In this document: in pieces, positions 1 through 10,988 of the stretch
Position numbering within the stretch: position 1 is the stretch's first letter
Layout: each line of letters opens with the position of its first letter
Assembly (NCBI RefSeq): GCF_026151205.1
Contig: NC_087075.1
Span: forward strand, 3,632,359 to 3,696,358
Source of the DNA: Bolinopsis microptera
Taxonomy: Eukaryota; Ctenophora; Tentaculata; Lobata; Bolinopsidae
Length of the DNA: 64,000 nucleotides
Direction of reading: 5' to 3'
Position numbers and translations under genes: made by a program
Notes under the pieces: generated by a model
The model's database searches: none
Told to the model about the DNA's origin: nothing
The model's input: only the letters and a program-made list of their open reading frames with translations

Positions 1-110
1 CATTAGGGATGAACAATATAAGAAATATCTGGTAAAATCGGGATTGTCAAATGAGAGTTTCAAGTCCGTGGGATCGTGTTTCAAAAAATAGTGTTCCTCA
101 AGAAAGACCA

Positions 111-370
111 GTGTTAAACTCATGATTTCTCTACAGGAAAGTTAAGAAAACATTGGTTCGAAGTAGAAGTGTGAGGTGTTAAACTCATGATTTCTCTACA
201 GGAAAGTTATAAAAACATTGGTTCGAAGTAGAAGTGTGAGGTGTTAAACTCATGATTTCTCTACAGGAAAGTTAAGAAAACATTGGTTCGAAGTAGAAGT
301 GTGAGGTGTTAAACTCATGATTTCTCTACAGGAAAGTTAAGAAAACATTGGTTCGAAGTAGAAGTCTGAG
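111..370 (+). repeat. Four-copy 65-bp tandem repeat carrying a 3' splice site
   Basis: Four consecutive 65-bp copies begin at 111, 176, 241 and 306. Each contains the pyrimidine-rich acceptor TTTCTCTACAG followed by the first ~38 bases of the exon at 332-436, so acceptor AGs fall at 135-136, 200-201, 265-266 and 330-331. The copies differ by only a few bases, so the expansion is recent. The last copy runs into the coding exon. Because 65 is not a multiple of three, use of an upstream acceptor would be tolerated only if this part is untranslated. Confidence 0.9.
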
Positions 371-1878
371 GTCAATGACGGACGCGGAGCGGGAGAGGGA
401 AAACAATGCAAACTTCGACATCGAACCTACAACTGCGTAAGTCTGCACGTGACTGTGACATGTGCACGTGACTGTTGACTGTAGAAATCGATGATATCTC
501 GAGTATAATTGTATGCATGAAATTAATTAATTTGACTAATGATCATTCCAGATATGGAAGTGGAGTTTAATGATAATTGATGGCGTTATTTTATCTAAAA
601 TAAGCTATTTTATCAATAGTTGTTGTATTGTAACAATTGTAAATAAATTGTAATTAGTTTTAAACGTTTTTATTTTATTTTCATTTAACGTGTTCACTCG
701 ATGAATATCTTTAAAACTTTAAGCCTGAATCTTTGTTGCTGCAAACAGATCTAAGTTATTACTTCGTTCAAAACTTAATGATGTTTTGTAACCCCCTTTA
801 TAAGCTAGTGTTACATGTTTCCTGATCATATGTTTCATGAAATTAAATGTAATTTTGCCTGAATGATCTATTGCGAACGTGAAATTTCCCAATGATCACA
901 TCTTCGTGTGTGTTTTTATTTAAAGCATGATATTAATAAGCTATATTGTATAAGTGTGGAGATTGATAACTATAAGCGAAGTGGTTTATTACCCAGTGGT
1001 TATTTTGTGTTCAGGACTGGGGAAGAGGTGGATTGTAACAAAAAGGAAAAGAAAAAGAAAAAAGAAACTTACGGAATATTTTCTGATGCAATGTAAAATT
1101 AACTGTCAAACTAACTGTCAAACTAACTGTGATCAGTATTATAGGGTGTTGAATTTTGATCAGTGTTTTTAGTTCTACTTCTTTGGTCACTTCCAAAACA
1201 AGATGTTTTCTGTACTTTTTGCCTTACAGGTCAAATAAGCGTATTTTTAACTACGTATATTATTATAAGTATAAGTACGTGTATTTTAACTACGTAAAAT
1301 ATAACATGTCAAAATACGTGTATTTTAACTAATTTTGATTAACGGTGGGAATATCAATAAATAATTTATACTCAATATCGCTATTATATTGATGCATTTC
1401 TAATTTCGCTTCAGATAGTTTTTACAGACAGATTTATATTATGTGATGACAAATAAAAATGTATTTTACAAATTGTTACTCAAGAGTAACTGTTTGATTT
1501 GTGCTTTTGCAACTAGAAATAAAGATCCATTCAATATTTATTCAATAAGTGTAAGTCATCATCACGATAATTGATATTGTGCATCGGACTGAATTAAAAT
1601 GTTAAATGGGTGGTCAAAAATTGCGAAATGAATTACCCCATCCGGTGCTTGAGTAGAAAAAGTTCACAAATATTTGGCAAAAGTAGTAATTGCGGGATAT
1701 TTTAACTGATCCACTAGAATAGTGAGATAACGTTTCCCTCAGGTCGAAACCGAGAGTGAAAGTGGACAAGATGGCCGTTCTATTACAGTTAACGAGAACC
1801 TTGGGACCCACTGCCCTTATGCCTCCTGACATGTATGATGTGATGTCCGGAAGTTACGCTCACGGTTCCCCATACTGA
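332..1878 (+). CDS. Last two exons of an unidentified plus-strand gene (possibly a complete 65-aa protein)
   Basis: Product not recognised. Exon A is 332-436 (acceptor CTACAG, donor GC|GTAAGT, ends in phase 2) and exon B is 1743-1878 (acceptor TTTCCCTCAG, ends TAC TGA). The phases join exactly: GC plus G gives an Ala codon. Exon A is open throughout in this frame and has an ATG at 375; from there the protein would be 65 residues, starting MTDAERERE and ending HGSPY. If the ATG is only internal, this is the C-terminus of a longer protein starting left of the window. The N-terminal part is acidic/polar; the second exon encodes a basic patch (KPRVKVDK) and a hydrophobic stretch (MAVLLQLTRTLG). 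The intron 437-1742 is AT-rich with no recognised gene. The gene is convergent with the large Ig gene. Splice and phase agreement support a real gene; function is unknown. Confidence 0.6.
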
Positions 1879-2460
1879 CTGTATGTTAGTATGCACGTGA
1901 TTGTTAATGTACTTCAATGTTCAATATGGATTGATCATCCGGTGGTATAATACAGCGATTGGGACATTTTTACAATTACTGTATATTTGTTTAAAATTCA
2001 CGAACATGCATGAAATCTTTTCTAGTTCTACTGTCTACGGAGTAAATTTATAACATTATGTTAATGTACATAAAAGACTTGTTATTAATATTAACAATTA
2101 ACTAGATCATAGATAAGATCATATTCAATATTTTTAATGTTTTTAAAATGGTTAAAAGTTGGATAACATAAGTTTAATAATTGATATGCATAATATTATA
2201 AAGTTTTTTCTATTTTTGAGTAATCTTAATCTTTGATCTTGTTGATTAGATTATACGTGTTTGTAGTCGACAAATTTAATGAGCAAAAGCTGGCATTTTG
2301 CCATTTATTTTTACTTCTGATTTCATGACTAATATTTTAATGTGAAACAAACGACATATTCGGTGATAAAAGTATTTAGACAAATTCTTGATAATCATTT
2401 ATATGAACATAAAACAGACTTTATTTTGTAATTGTAAATGACGCAACGATGACAAACATG
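1879..2460. other. No gene or repeat recognised
   Basis: AT-rich sequence directly 3' of the plus-strand gene's stop codon. It presumably holds the 3' UTR, but I see no clear exon, repeat or RNA gene. Confidence 0.4.
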
Positions 2461-2554
2461 TTACTGGGCCGCGCTCAGCCAGCAACCTGTCATTCCGACG
2501 AATCTCTATGATTATGGACATAATTATAATAGCCTGAGGTCCGTCCCCAGGTAA
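2461..2554 (-). repeat. Dispersed ~84-bp TIR mini-element, copy 1 of 5
   Basis: Reverse-strand copy of a family also found at 51235, 54049, 55003 and 63769. It runs from TTACTGGGCCG to CCCCAGGTAA, so the two ends are short imperfect inverted repeats. The family core, read on the other strand, is GGCGGAATGACAGGCTGAGC; this copy carries small changes in it. Confidence 0.75.
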
Positions 2555-2710
2555 TGACAAATGAGTATCATGACGACGTGAGACAAATTTTTTAATTGAA
2601 ATTTGCATCGTGTCTTGATTTACGCCAATCCTTCAACATTCAAAACTCGTTTTACTTTTAGGTTTATAATTTACTAGGACGCGGGCAGAATTGGACTCGT
2701 CGACGGTCCT

Positions 2711-3027
2711 GAAATATTTGAAACAAATATTTTACGAGTAACACCCGTTAACAAAACTCGTAGCGGCCACTAACGCATTGCTACAAGTAATATTTACGTT
2801 GTAGCGCGATGCGTTACTGTGCCGCGCCGAGCTGAGATGAATTGACATCGTCTATTAATATTTACGATTTGGCAAAAATTGTAGTCGCAAAGAAGTATAA
2901 AATGCAAAAAAACATAATTAATTATTTGATTGTTGATGCACGGCGCGATCGATCCAGTATATTATATAATTTATAAATAATTTAACGGGTGATAGTGATA
3001 CTCGTAAAATATTTGTTTCAAATATTC
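2711..3027. repeat. Foldback element with ~40-bp inverted arms
   Basis: The left arm 2711-2752 starts GAAATATTTGAAACAAATAT and reads on to ACACCCGTTAA. The right arm 2981-3027 is its reverse complement with a few extra bases. The interior includes a GC-rich block with GTAGCGCGATGCGTTACTGT. It looks like a small non-autonomous TIR or foldback element; no coding capacity. Confidence 0.7.
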
Positions 3028-3530
3028 GAGCGTGCTAAATCACTTTACAGTCGATCTTCGAGATTGTCTAAAAGGGCCCCCGACAGTTGAAACCAACTTT
3101 AATGTTCAATCGATGTATTTTCAAACGCTGATTCCGAATCACCCCCATGACATAGGGTTAAAACGCTCCTGTGACGAGATATTGACGAAAAGTTGTAGCG
3201 CGATGCGTTATTGTGCCGCGCCGCGGACTCAATGCAATGAGGTTTCTCACAGCGCTAGATCGGCGAGATGCGCTACTGTGCCGCGCCGTGCTGCGATGAA
3301 TTGACATCGTCAATTAAGTTGACCATTGTTAATGATTTGGCCCGGCGCGCGCTACTTCGTAGCTCGTGCCAGCTCGAGAAGAAAGCGGCGCGCGCTACTT
3401 CGAAGAAATTTAGACGAGTAACATCCGTCAACGATCTGCATTATTGGATGCGCGGCGTGGCCCAGAAGTGCATTGTGCTACAACAAATAGTGCATTTCAC
3501 GTCGCTCAAATATTAAAAATAAAACCGCCT
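2787..3530 (+). repeat. GC-rich dispersed repeat (GTAGCGCGATGCGTTA family), with an inverted copy at 62.7-63.1 kb
   Basis: Contains repeated blocks GTAGCGCGATGCGTTA-CTGTGCCGCGCC (2797, 3195, and a diverged block near 3268) followed by GATGAATTGACATCGTC, then GATTTGGCCCGGCGCGCGCTA and GACGAGTAACATCCGTC. The same blocks occur in the opposite orientation at 62690-63095. Not coding: open frames here are short and without family signature. Confidence 0.7.
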
Positions 3531-4499
3531 TTGTATTGGAATTTGGGCACTGGGCATGCAAATTATTGCAATCCAGTAAAACTTTGTATCACGTGGTGAC
3601 CCCACGGTCGCTTCACTGTAGAGTTTCGACGATACAGGGGGAGCCGCGCACTCGTGCGCGGCGGGTCATACAACGTATGACAAGTAAAACTAAACATTTT
3701 TAAATACCTTTTTGATATCCAATATATCGTTTCTTATATTAAAAACTTTTAGCTCAATTTAAAAGTCAAATTATTTTAAAAGACACTTAAAATGTTTAAT
3801 TATCTTTTTGATATCGTTTTGAGATAAAATTTATGTACGCCGCGCATATTTCAAAGGTGCGCCGCGCTCATTCTATTTCGTATTTTAACTGATCTGTATT
3901 GTGAAAATCGAGCGCTACATTCACACCCCGTCGCGTTATCACTAGTTTTTGATTTATTTAGATTTTTTCCATCGACTTCTTTTTCTTTAAAAAAGCATAA
4001 GATGGTTAGAAGTGGTAGGATACATGCGCTTCTTCATAAATGTACACATAGCGTAAAAAGTGGATTTTTTGGTAATGCTGCGGCTTACGTTCAAGCCAAG
4101 TTCATGGGATGTAACTTCAATCGATCATAATTGCAATGAATTCAGTATTTCATTATTATCATAGCTACAGTATGCGAAACAATTTCAAAAACAGTTGCCA
4201 ACTGCAATTGCAAAGATGAAATTTAAAAAGGAAACTGATCGCAATCAAATCCAACATTTTTACCATTTTCTTGACTAAGTAGTAAATTAATTAATTAATT
4301 AAAATTGAAATTTAAAAACACCACTATTAAGCGTACACTTTTACTCAGCAGTGTCACTACAACTAGTTTACAAAAATACTTTTAAAACTATATATCAAAA
4401 GCAAAATAAAGTTCCATGTTTAAATTCGTTCATAAAACTTCCAAAAAGCTAATATAATTTAGATAAGTCAAAGAGAGGGTTAAAATTATTAATAAAACA
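3531..4499. other. No gene recognised
   Basis: AT-rich non-coding sequence. The only local feature is a near-palindrome at 3652-3671 (GCCGCGCAC-TC-GTGCGCGGC). No exon, tRNA or satellite is apparent. Confidence 0.4.
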
Positions 4500-4640
4500 T
4501 TTTTGCTACCTCAGTGTCAGATAAAGTAAACAAATAAGTCTTCAGTGCGGACTTAAACGCCTCAACAGAATAACATTGTTTAACTGAGTCTGGTAGTGCA
4601 TTAAAAACTCGTAAATACATAACATAAAACTAGATTTTGA
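4500..4640 (-). pseudogene. Non-LTR retrotransposon (LINE) fragment: C-terminal end of reverse transcriptase ORF
   Basis: Read on the minus strand, this stretch encodes VFNALPDSVKQ followed by CYSVEAFKSALKTYLF. This is the usual tail of Jockey/CR1-type LINE ORF2 proteins (pattern WNxLPxxI/VK...S..FK..LKTYLF). It is severely 5'-truncated and has no complete domain. Assignment to the clade level is not possible from this piece. Confidence 0.6.
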
Positions 4641-5430
4641 GAATAACAAAACATATGTCCGAAGAACGTAGCCATCATCGAAAACCGATAAAATCACTTT
4701 ACAATTGTAGAATTGTGCACTTAAAATGACGCAAATCGCTGCTCAGCGGTGCGCATGGCTGGCGATCAAACTTTCAACGAAAGCAAACAGAACAGAATGC
4801 AACTAAATTGTCCGATTACATGCGCGTGAATTTCCTTTAAAAACTGCACGAGTCGCAATACGTGCCATCATTCCAGATATGGTCATGCGAATCGAAATCA
4901 GGACGGGTATAAGATTTAGTTAGTAATGTGAATGTGACTTTGTTATTGGTGAGTCACCAAATAATGTACCATATTTACCGACCGATCTGTCAAGTGAAAT
5001 GTCAGCTGTTGAAAATAACACAGCTAACCAGTGAACGTAGTCATACTGCAAATTAATCGAGATGCATATATTATATTCGAACGAATTTTAATAAGTATTA
5101 TGATATAGAATTGTAATTATAGGACTTAAAAAGACAGTTGATGGAAATTTAGCGTCCGCCTATGGCCTAACGGGCGCAATTCTTGTTATATTTACATGTA
5201 ATGATCATGGATTTGGTTTGCAACTTTCAGGGATAGTATTTACAACACAGTCATAATTTTGTTAAAAGAAACGACATCACAAAGCAGCAACTAGGATAAA
5301 AAGTGTTCGTTAAAGTAAGGAATGCTTGCAAAGTTTTACAAGCTTTTGAGAATATTTGATACTGAATTATGTCACCAGTTATAAAAAAGTTCGGTTTTCA
5401 GCAGAACCTTATTCAAATTGTAGGTCTGTA
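4641..5430. other. No gene recognised
   Basis: AT-rich intergenic sequence between two LINE fragments. No convincing exon or repeat seen. Confidence 0.35.
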
Positions 5431-5439
5431 GTTCCTACC

Positions 5440-5615
5440 AAGTTCTTAACTGTCTGGAGATGGGCTGTTGAAACCCTGCTTCTGTGAGCTGTTTTGAAGC
5501 TTTGAATGAGTTAGAGTACTCCATCTCGACTCTGCTGTCTATGTGCAGAATACTCAGACCACCCATTCGCAGGAGGTAAAGCCATCTCCCTTATCTAGCC
5601 AGGCGCAAATCCTTC
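5440..5615 (-). pseudogene. LINE reverse transcriptase fragment, frameshifted
   Basis: Minus-strand translation gives LRMGGLSILHIDSR then VEMEYSNSFKASKQLTEA, matching the conserved region of non-LTR reverse transcriptase ORFs that reads LPxRLGGLGI...EYxxSxxxTxxLTExI. The preceding MALPP is in another frame, so the copy is frameshifted. It is shorter than 60 codons and non-functional. Confidence 0.55.
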
Positions 5616-6094
5616 GCCCATGATGGCTGGTATGAAGTTTGTGTGTTTTCAGGTGATTGGGCTGTATCATTTGGCACCAAAGCTTTCTGGCCAATTGTTC
5701 AACTGCTTAATTTAGAAGTTCAGGCTTTTTCTTGAATTTCTTAGAGCATAGTATATCTGCATCTGTTCATAGTAGGACCAAGGTTTCGCTGACCATTTTT
5801 GAAAAATATTAAATATTCAAATTACAGGTGGCCACATGTCTTTGTGCAAACGTTTGAGCTGATAAAGGGGGGGGGGGGGTGTCACGTCCGTCTATGTCCG
5901 CTTGTCTCATAGAATCCAAAAAGGACAGGACATAGACGGACATAGGCGGACATAAGCGGACATAGGCGGACATAGACGGACATAGGCAGACATAAACGGA
6001 CATTAGCGGACATTAGCGGATATTAATGGACACCTAAATTGCTAAATAAAATGTTCAATTTTTGCTGTTATAGGGGGATCATGTTTTTTGTCCG

Positions 6095-9000
6095 TTCGGT
6101 ACCCTATATTTTCAAAACGGACAAAAAATAGAGCGGACAAAAACGGACAAAAATGGACAAGAACGGACAAAAATGGAAATAACATTTAGATGCTTCCTCC
6201 TCCTACTCTTCCTCCTCCTCCTCCTGGGTCTTCCTGATCTTCCTCAGTCCTCTTCCTTCTCCCCTCCTCAGTCCTCCTCCTACTCCTCATCCTCGTCCTC
6301 AGTCCTCCTCATCAGTCCTCAACAGTCCTCCTCCTCCCCAGTCCTCCTCCTCCTGAGTCCTCGTCCTGGGTCCTCGTCCTGGGTCCTCGTCCTAGGTCCT
6401 CGTCCTGGGTCCTCCTCTTCATCCTCCTCCTCTTCCTCCTCAGTCTTCAGTCCTCCTCAGTCCTCCTCCTCATCCTTCTCCTCAGTCCTTCATCCTCCTC
6501 AGTCCTCCTCCTGCTCCTCCTCCTCTTCCCTCTCGGTCATCCTCCTCAGCCATCCTCCTCAGTCCTCCTCAGTCCTCCTCAGTCCTCCTCAGTCCTCCTC
6601 CTCCTGGGTCCTCCTCCTCCTCTTCATCCTCCTCCTCTTCCTCCTCGGTCCTCAGTCCTCCTCCTCAGTCCTCCTCCTCATCCTTCTCATCAGTATTCCT
6701 CCTCCTCAGTCCTCTCCCAGTCCCCCTCCTTCTCCTCCTCCTATTCAGTCCTCCTCCTCCTCCTCCTCAGTTCTCCTCAGTCCTCCTTCTCATTTCTCCT
6801 AAGTCCTCCTCCTGAGTCCTCCTCCTCCTCTTCCTCCTGAGTCCTCCTCCTCCTCCCTCTCAGTCATCCTCCTCAGCCATCCCCCTCAGCCATCCTCCTC
6901 AGCCATCCTCCTCAGCCATCCTCCTCAGTACTCCTCAGTCTTCCACCGTTCGGTACCCTATATTTTCAAAACGGACAAAAAATAGAGCGGACAAAAACGG
7001 ACAAAAATGGACAAAAACGGACAAAAATGGAAATAACATTTAGATGCTTCCTCCTCCTACTCTTCCTCCTCCTCCTCCTGGGTCTTCCTGATCTTCCTCA
7101 GTCCTCTTCCTTCTCCCCTCCTCAGTCCTCCTCCTACTCCTCCTCCTCGTCCTCAGTCCTCCTCATCAGTCCTCAACAGTCCTCCTCCTCCCCAGTCCTC
7201 CTCCTCCTCCTCCTGAGTCCTCCTTCTGGGTCCTCCTCCTCCTCTTCCTCCTCAGTCCTCCTCAGTCCTCCTCAGTCCTCCTCCTCATCCTTCTCCTCAG
7301 TCCTCCATCCTCCTCCTCAGTCCCCCTCCTCCTCCTATTCAGTCCTCCTCCTCCTCCCCCTCCCCCTCAGTCCTCCTCCTTCTCAGTCCTCCTTAGTCCT
7401 CCTCCTCGTCCTCCTGAGTCCTCCTCCTCCTCCTCCTCCTCTTCCCTCTCAGTCATCATCCTCAGCCATCCTCCTCAGTCCTCCTGGGTCCTCCTCCTGG
7501 GTCCTTCTCCTCCTGAGTCCTCCTCCTCCTCTTCCTCCTCGGTCCTCAGTCCTCCTCGGTCCTCAGTCCTCCTCCTCAGTCCTCCTCATCCTTCTCATCA
7601 GTCCTCCTCCTCCTCAGTCCTCTCCCAGTCCCCCTCCTTCTCCTCCTCCTATTCAGTCCTCCTCCTCCTCCTCCTCCTCAGTTCTCCTCAGTCCTCCTTC
7701 TCATTTCTCCTAAGTCCTCCTCCTGAGTCCTCCTCCTCCTCTTACTCCTGAGTCCTCCTCCTGAGTCCTCCTCCTCCACCCTCTCAGTCATCCTCCTCAG
7801 CCATCCTCCTCAGCCATCCTCCTCAGTACTCCTCAGTCCTCCTCCTTCTCAGTCATCGTCAGTCCTCCTCGTCAGTCCTCGTCAGTCCTCCTGGGGGGGG
7901 TACCAATGGCATAAAATGGCATAAATGGCATACGTTTTATGGCATAAATGGAAATTTTGATTGGCCAATTCTCCATTTATGCCATGAATTTAGGTCTTCA
8001 TATTTGACTTTAAATTCGCAAATTATTATTAGTACTTGAATAAGAGACATGTTTCATGCTTTATAACGCTTGGAATGATCGTTAAAGATTCATATGACAA
8101 ATAAAGAAAATAGAAATGTATTATATCAAAAATGGCATAAATGGCATACGTTTTATGGCATAAATGGAAATTTTTATTGGCCAATTCTCCATTATGCCAT
8201 TTATGCCATTGGTACCCCCCCGTCCTCCTCCTCCTCCTGGGTCCTCCTCCTCCTGGGTCCTCCTCCTGGGTCTTCCCGATCCTCCCCAGTCCTCTTCCTC
8301 CTCCCCTCGTCAGTCCTCCTCCACCGTTCGGTACCCTATATTTTCAAAACGGACAAAAAATAGAGCGGACAAAAACGGACAAAAATGGACAAAAACGGAC
8401 AAAAATGGAAAAACATTTAGATGCTTCCTCCTCCTACTCTTCCTCCTCCTCCTCCTGGGTCTTCCTGATCTTCCTCAGTCCTCTTCCTCCTCCCCTCCTC
8501 AGTCCTCCTCCTACTCCTCATCCTCGTCCTCAGTCCTCCTCATCAGTCCTCAACAGTCCTCCTCCTCCCCAGTCCTCCTCCTCCTGAGTCCTCGTCCTGG
8601 GTCCTCCTCTTCATCCTCCTCCTCTTCCTCCTCAGTCCCCAGTCCTCCTATGTCCTCCTCAGTCCTCCTCCTCATCCTTCTCCTCAGTCCTTCATCCTCC
8701 TCCTCAGTCCTCCCCTAGTCCCCCTCATCCTCCTCCTATTCAGTCCTCCTCCTCCTCCTCCTCCTCCTCCTCCTCCTCCTCCTCCTCCTCCTCAGTCCTC
8801 CTCCTTCTCAGTCCTCCTTAGTCCTCCTCCTTCTCCTCCTGAGTCCTCCTCCTGCTCCTCCTCCTCTCCCCTCTCGGTCATCCTCCTCAGCCATCCTCCT
8901 CAGCCATCCTCCTCAGCCATCCTCCTCAGTACTCCTCAGTCTTCCACCGTTCGGTACCCTATATTTTCAAAACGGACAAAAAATAGAGCGGACAAAAACG

Positions 9001-9860
9001 GACAAAAATGGACAAAAACGGACAAAAATGGAAATAACATTTAGATGCTTCCTCCTCCTACTCTTCCTCCTCCTCCTCCTGGGTCTTCCTGATCTTCCTC
9101 AGTCCTCCTCCTCATCCTTCTCATCAGTCCTCCTCCTCCTCAGTACTCTCCCAGTCCCCCTCCTTCTCCTCCTATTCAGTCCTCCTCCTCCTCCTCAGTT
9201 CTCCTCAGTCCTCCTGAGTCCTCCTCCTCCTCTTCCTGATCCTCCTGAGTCCTCCTCCTCCTCCCTCTCAGTCATCCTCCTCAGCCATCCTCCTCAGCCA
9301 TCCTCCTCAGCCATCCTCCTCAGCCATCCTCCTCAGTACTCCTCAGTCTTCCACCGTTCGGTACCCTATATTTTCAAAACGGACAAAAAATAGAGCGGAC
9401 AAAACGGACAAAAATGGACAAAAACGGACAAAAATGGAAATAACATTTAGATGCTTCCTCCTCCTACTCTTCCTCCTCCTCCTCCTGGGTCTTCCTGATC
9501 TTCCTCAGTCCTCCTCCTACTCCTCCTCCTCGTCCTCAGTCCTCCTCATCAGTCCTCAACAGTCCTCCTCCTCCCCAGTCCTCCTCCTCCTCCTGAGTCC
9601 TCCTTCTGGGTCCTCCTCCTCCTCCTAGGTCCTCCTTCTCCTCCTCAGTCCTTCTCCTCCTCCTCCTCAGTCCTCTTCCTCCTCTTCCTCCTCCTCCTCC
9701 CTCTCAGTCATCCTCCTCAGCCATCCTCCTCAGGCCTCAGCCATCCTCCTCAGTCCTCCTCCTTCTCAGTCCTCTTCAGTCCTCCTCCTGAGTCCTCCTC
9801 CTCCTCAGTCATCCTCCTCAGTTCTCCTCCTCCTCCACCTAGGTCCTCCTTCTGGGAAAA
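6095..9860 (+). repeat. Polypyrimidine (TCC/CTC) array in five higher-order units
   Basis: Each higher-order unit starts with GTTCGGTACCCTATATTTTC, a set of ACGGACAAAAA steps, then ACATTTAGATGCTTCCTCC followed by several hundred bases of TCCTCCTCAGTCCTCC-like sequence. Unit starts are near 6095, 6948, 8325, 8946 and 9354; spacing is irregular (about 0.4-1.4 kb). Ser/Pro/Leu-rich open frames (for example 6173-6802 and 7027-7713) are by-products of the repeat and not genes. The strand is almost purely pyrimidine, so triplex-type structure is possible. Confidence 0.9.
7892..8220. mobile_element. 329-bp poly-G-ended MITE nested in the pyrimidine array
   Basis: Begins GGGGGGGTACCAATGGCATA and ends with the reverse complement. 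Internal TGGCATAAATGGCATACG and TTGGCCAATTCTCCATT motifs are repeated near both ends. GTCCTCCT flanks both sides (a candidate 8-bp duplication), but the surrounding array contains this octamer anyway. No coding capacity. Confidence 0.75.
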
Positions 9861-10126
9861 ATTCTCAAAATGTTTGTCCGCTAATGTCCACCAATGTCCG
9901 TTAATGTCCACCAATGTCCGTCCGAGTCCGCCAATGTCCGTCCGGGTCTGCAAATGTCCGTCCGAGTCCGCCAATGTCCGTCCGAGTCCGCCAATGTCCG
10001 TCCGAGTCCGCCAATGTCCGTCCGTGTCCGCCAATGTCCCAAAAAACACGTCCGTTGTCTCATAAAATCCAAAAAGGACAGGACATAGGCGGACATAGAC
10101 GGACATGACACCCCCCCCCCATAAAG

Positions 10127-10856
10127 TCACCATTTTCATGTTAAATAAGTTTGTAACTAACTGTGAATGAAAGAAAGCATTTTTATCCCATTTACATCAA
10201 CAGCCAATATCACAAAAAAAAAACAAATTGTTGATGTCAAAGTGGTTAACTTGGTGAACAATGTAATAATTTAAACTCTGGATTTTCACACTTAATATTA
10301 TCAGTGATTGTAAGATGATAATAGTGGCCAACAAATTTTTTATCTAGCTACTGTAGCTAAAAAAATCATCCAACATGAACTGGTGCAACACGGTCAATCA
10401 CATAACAATTTTGGGGCCAGGGGGGCCTGGTATATCGAGGTACCTTGCGATTTTGCTTGCTCGTCTAGTTAGCTCGCTTTTTTGTATAGCCCGGATTATG
10501 AAAACTCCTCGGCGGAACACAGTGACTGAGGATGGCCATGGGGTCACGTTTGCGCATGAGTTTTTACTTGTCTTGCTGTGAATTACGCATAGCCAGGTAC
10601 TAAAATTATGCACGAGGATATTAGTAACAGCTACCAACCTGATGTTTTTGTATTTATAATAAATCATTAATTTAGGATCCAATCGTTATATTCATTATTC
10701 AATATTCAATATTTACCAGGCCTTTTCTAACGCTCCAGTTTCACGGGGAAACAACTTGAACCGTATCCGGCCATAAGAAACAAAACCACAAAATATGTCC
10801 AAACAAGGTAAAGTAACACTAAAGGTGTACTATAAACATTAACTAAGGTTACGTAC
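10127..10856. other. Intergenic or terminal-intron sequence, no exon found
   Basis: This interval follows the last Ig exon I can support and should be where the next exon of the minus-strand gene lies if the intron is short. I saw no acceptor followed by the expected second half of an Ig domain (YxC motif). Only AT-rich sequence and a GC-richer stretch (10420-10600) of unknown origin. Confidence 0.35.
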
Positions 10857-10988
10857 CTGAGATGAAGGAGGGGTGAGCTCTGTACATTTCCAGATTTCCG
10901 CTAGTTCCCAGACCAGCTGATATGGTACAGGACATGGTGAAGGCGGCGTCTGCCCCAACTTTAGTGTAGGTCGGTACCACGCTGAACC
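10857..10988 (-). CDS. Ig-like domain 17, first half (exon 41)
   Basis: Residues ~1737-1780. Encodes FSVVPTYTKVGADAAFTMSC (B-strand Cys present) and ends ..MYRAHPSFIS with a phase-1 donor GTACGT. No C-strand Trp is obvious (LEMYRAH at that position). The second half with the F-strand YxC was not found downstream; this is where the gene model stops. Confidence 0.85.

Larger units (their letters stand above)
5868..10120. mobile_element. 4.25-kb poly-G-ended TIR element carrying a polypyrimidine array
   Basis: The left end is a run of G then TGTCACGTCCGTCTATGTCC; the right end, reverse-complemented, is a run of G then TGTCATGTCCGTCTATGTCC, so these are terminal inverted repeats. Both ends also hold a copy of AATCCAAAAAGGACAGGACA. 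Flanks are ATAAAG at 5862-5867 and at 10121-10126, a candidate 6-bp target duplication. Subterminal regions (5890-6030, 9870-10050) are arrays of CGGACAT/GTCCGCCAAT units. The interior is the pyrimidine array at 6095-9860. No transposase is visible, so it is non-autonomous. An element with a different terminus but the same interior family sits at 22419-25571. Confidence 0.75.

Noticed and set aside
2-91. Upstream exon in an open frame (..RDEQYKKYLVKSG..)
   Set aside because: The only donors that fit the next exon's phase are weak; evidence too thin to call.
150-360. tRNA B-box-like GGTTCGAAGT in the 65-bp repeats
   Set aside because: No A box or cloverleaf around it; the repeat is explained by the exon border.
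1614-1832. 72-codon minus-strand open frame
   Set aside because: It is antisense to the plus-strand exon 1743-1878, which has splice and phase support.
6173-7713. Two ~210-230 codon Ser/Pro/Leu-rich open frames
   Set aside because: They are translations of the TCC/CTC array and exist only because the repeat lacks stops in that frame.
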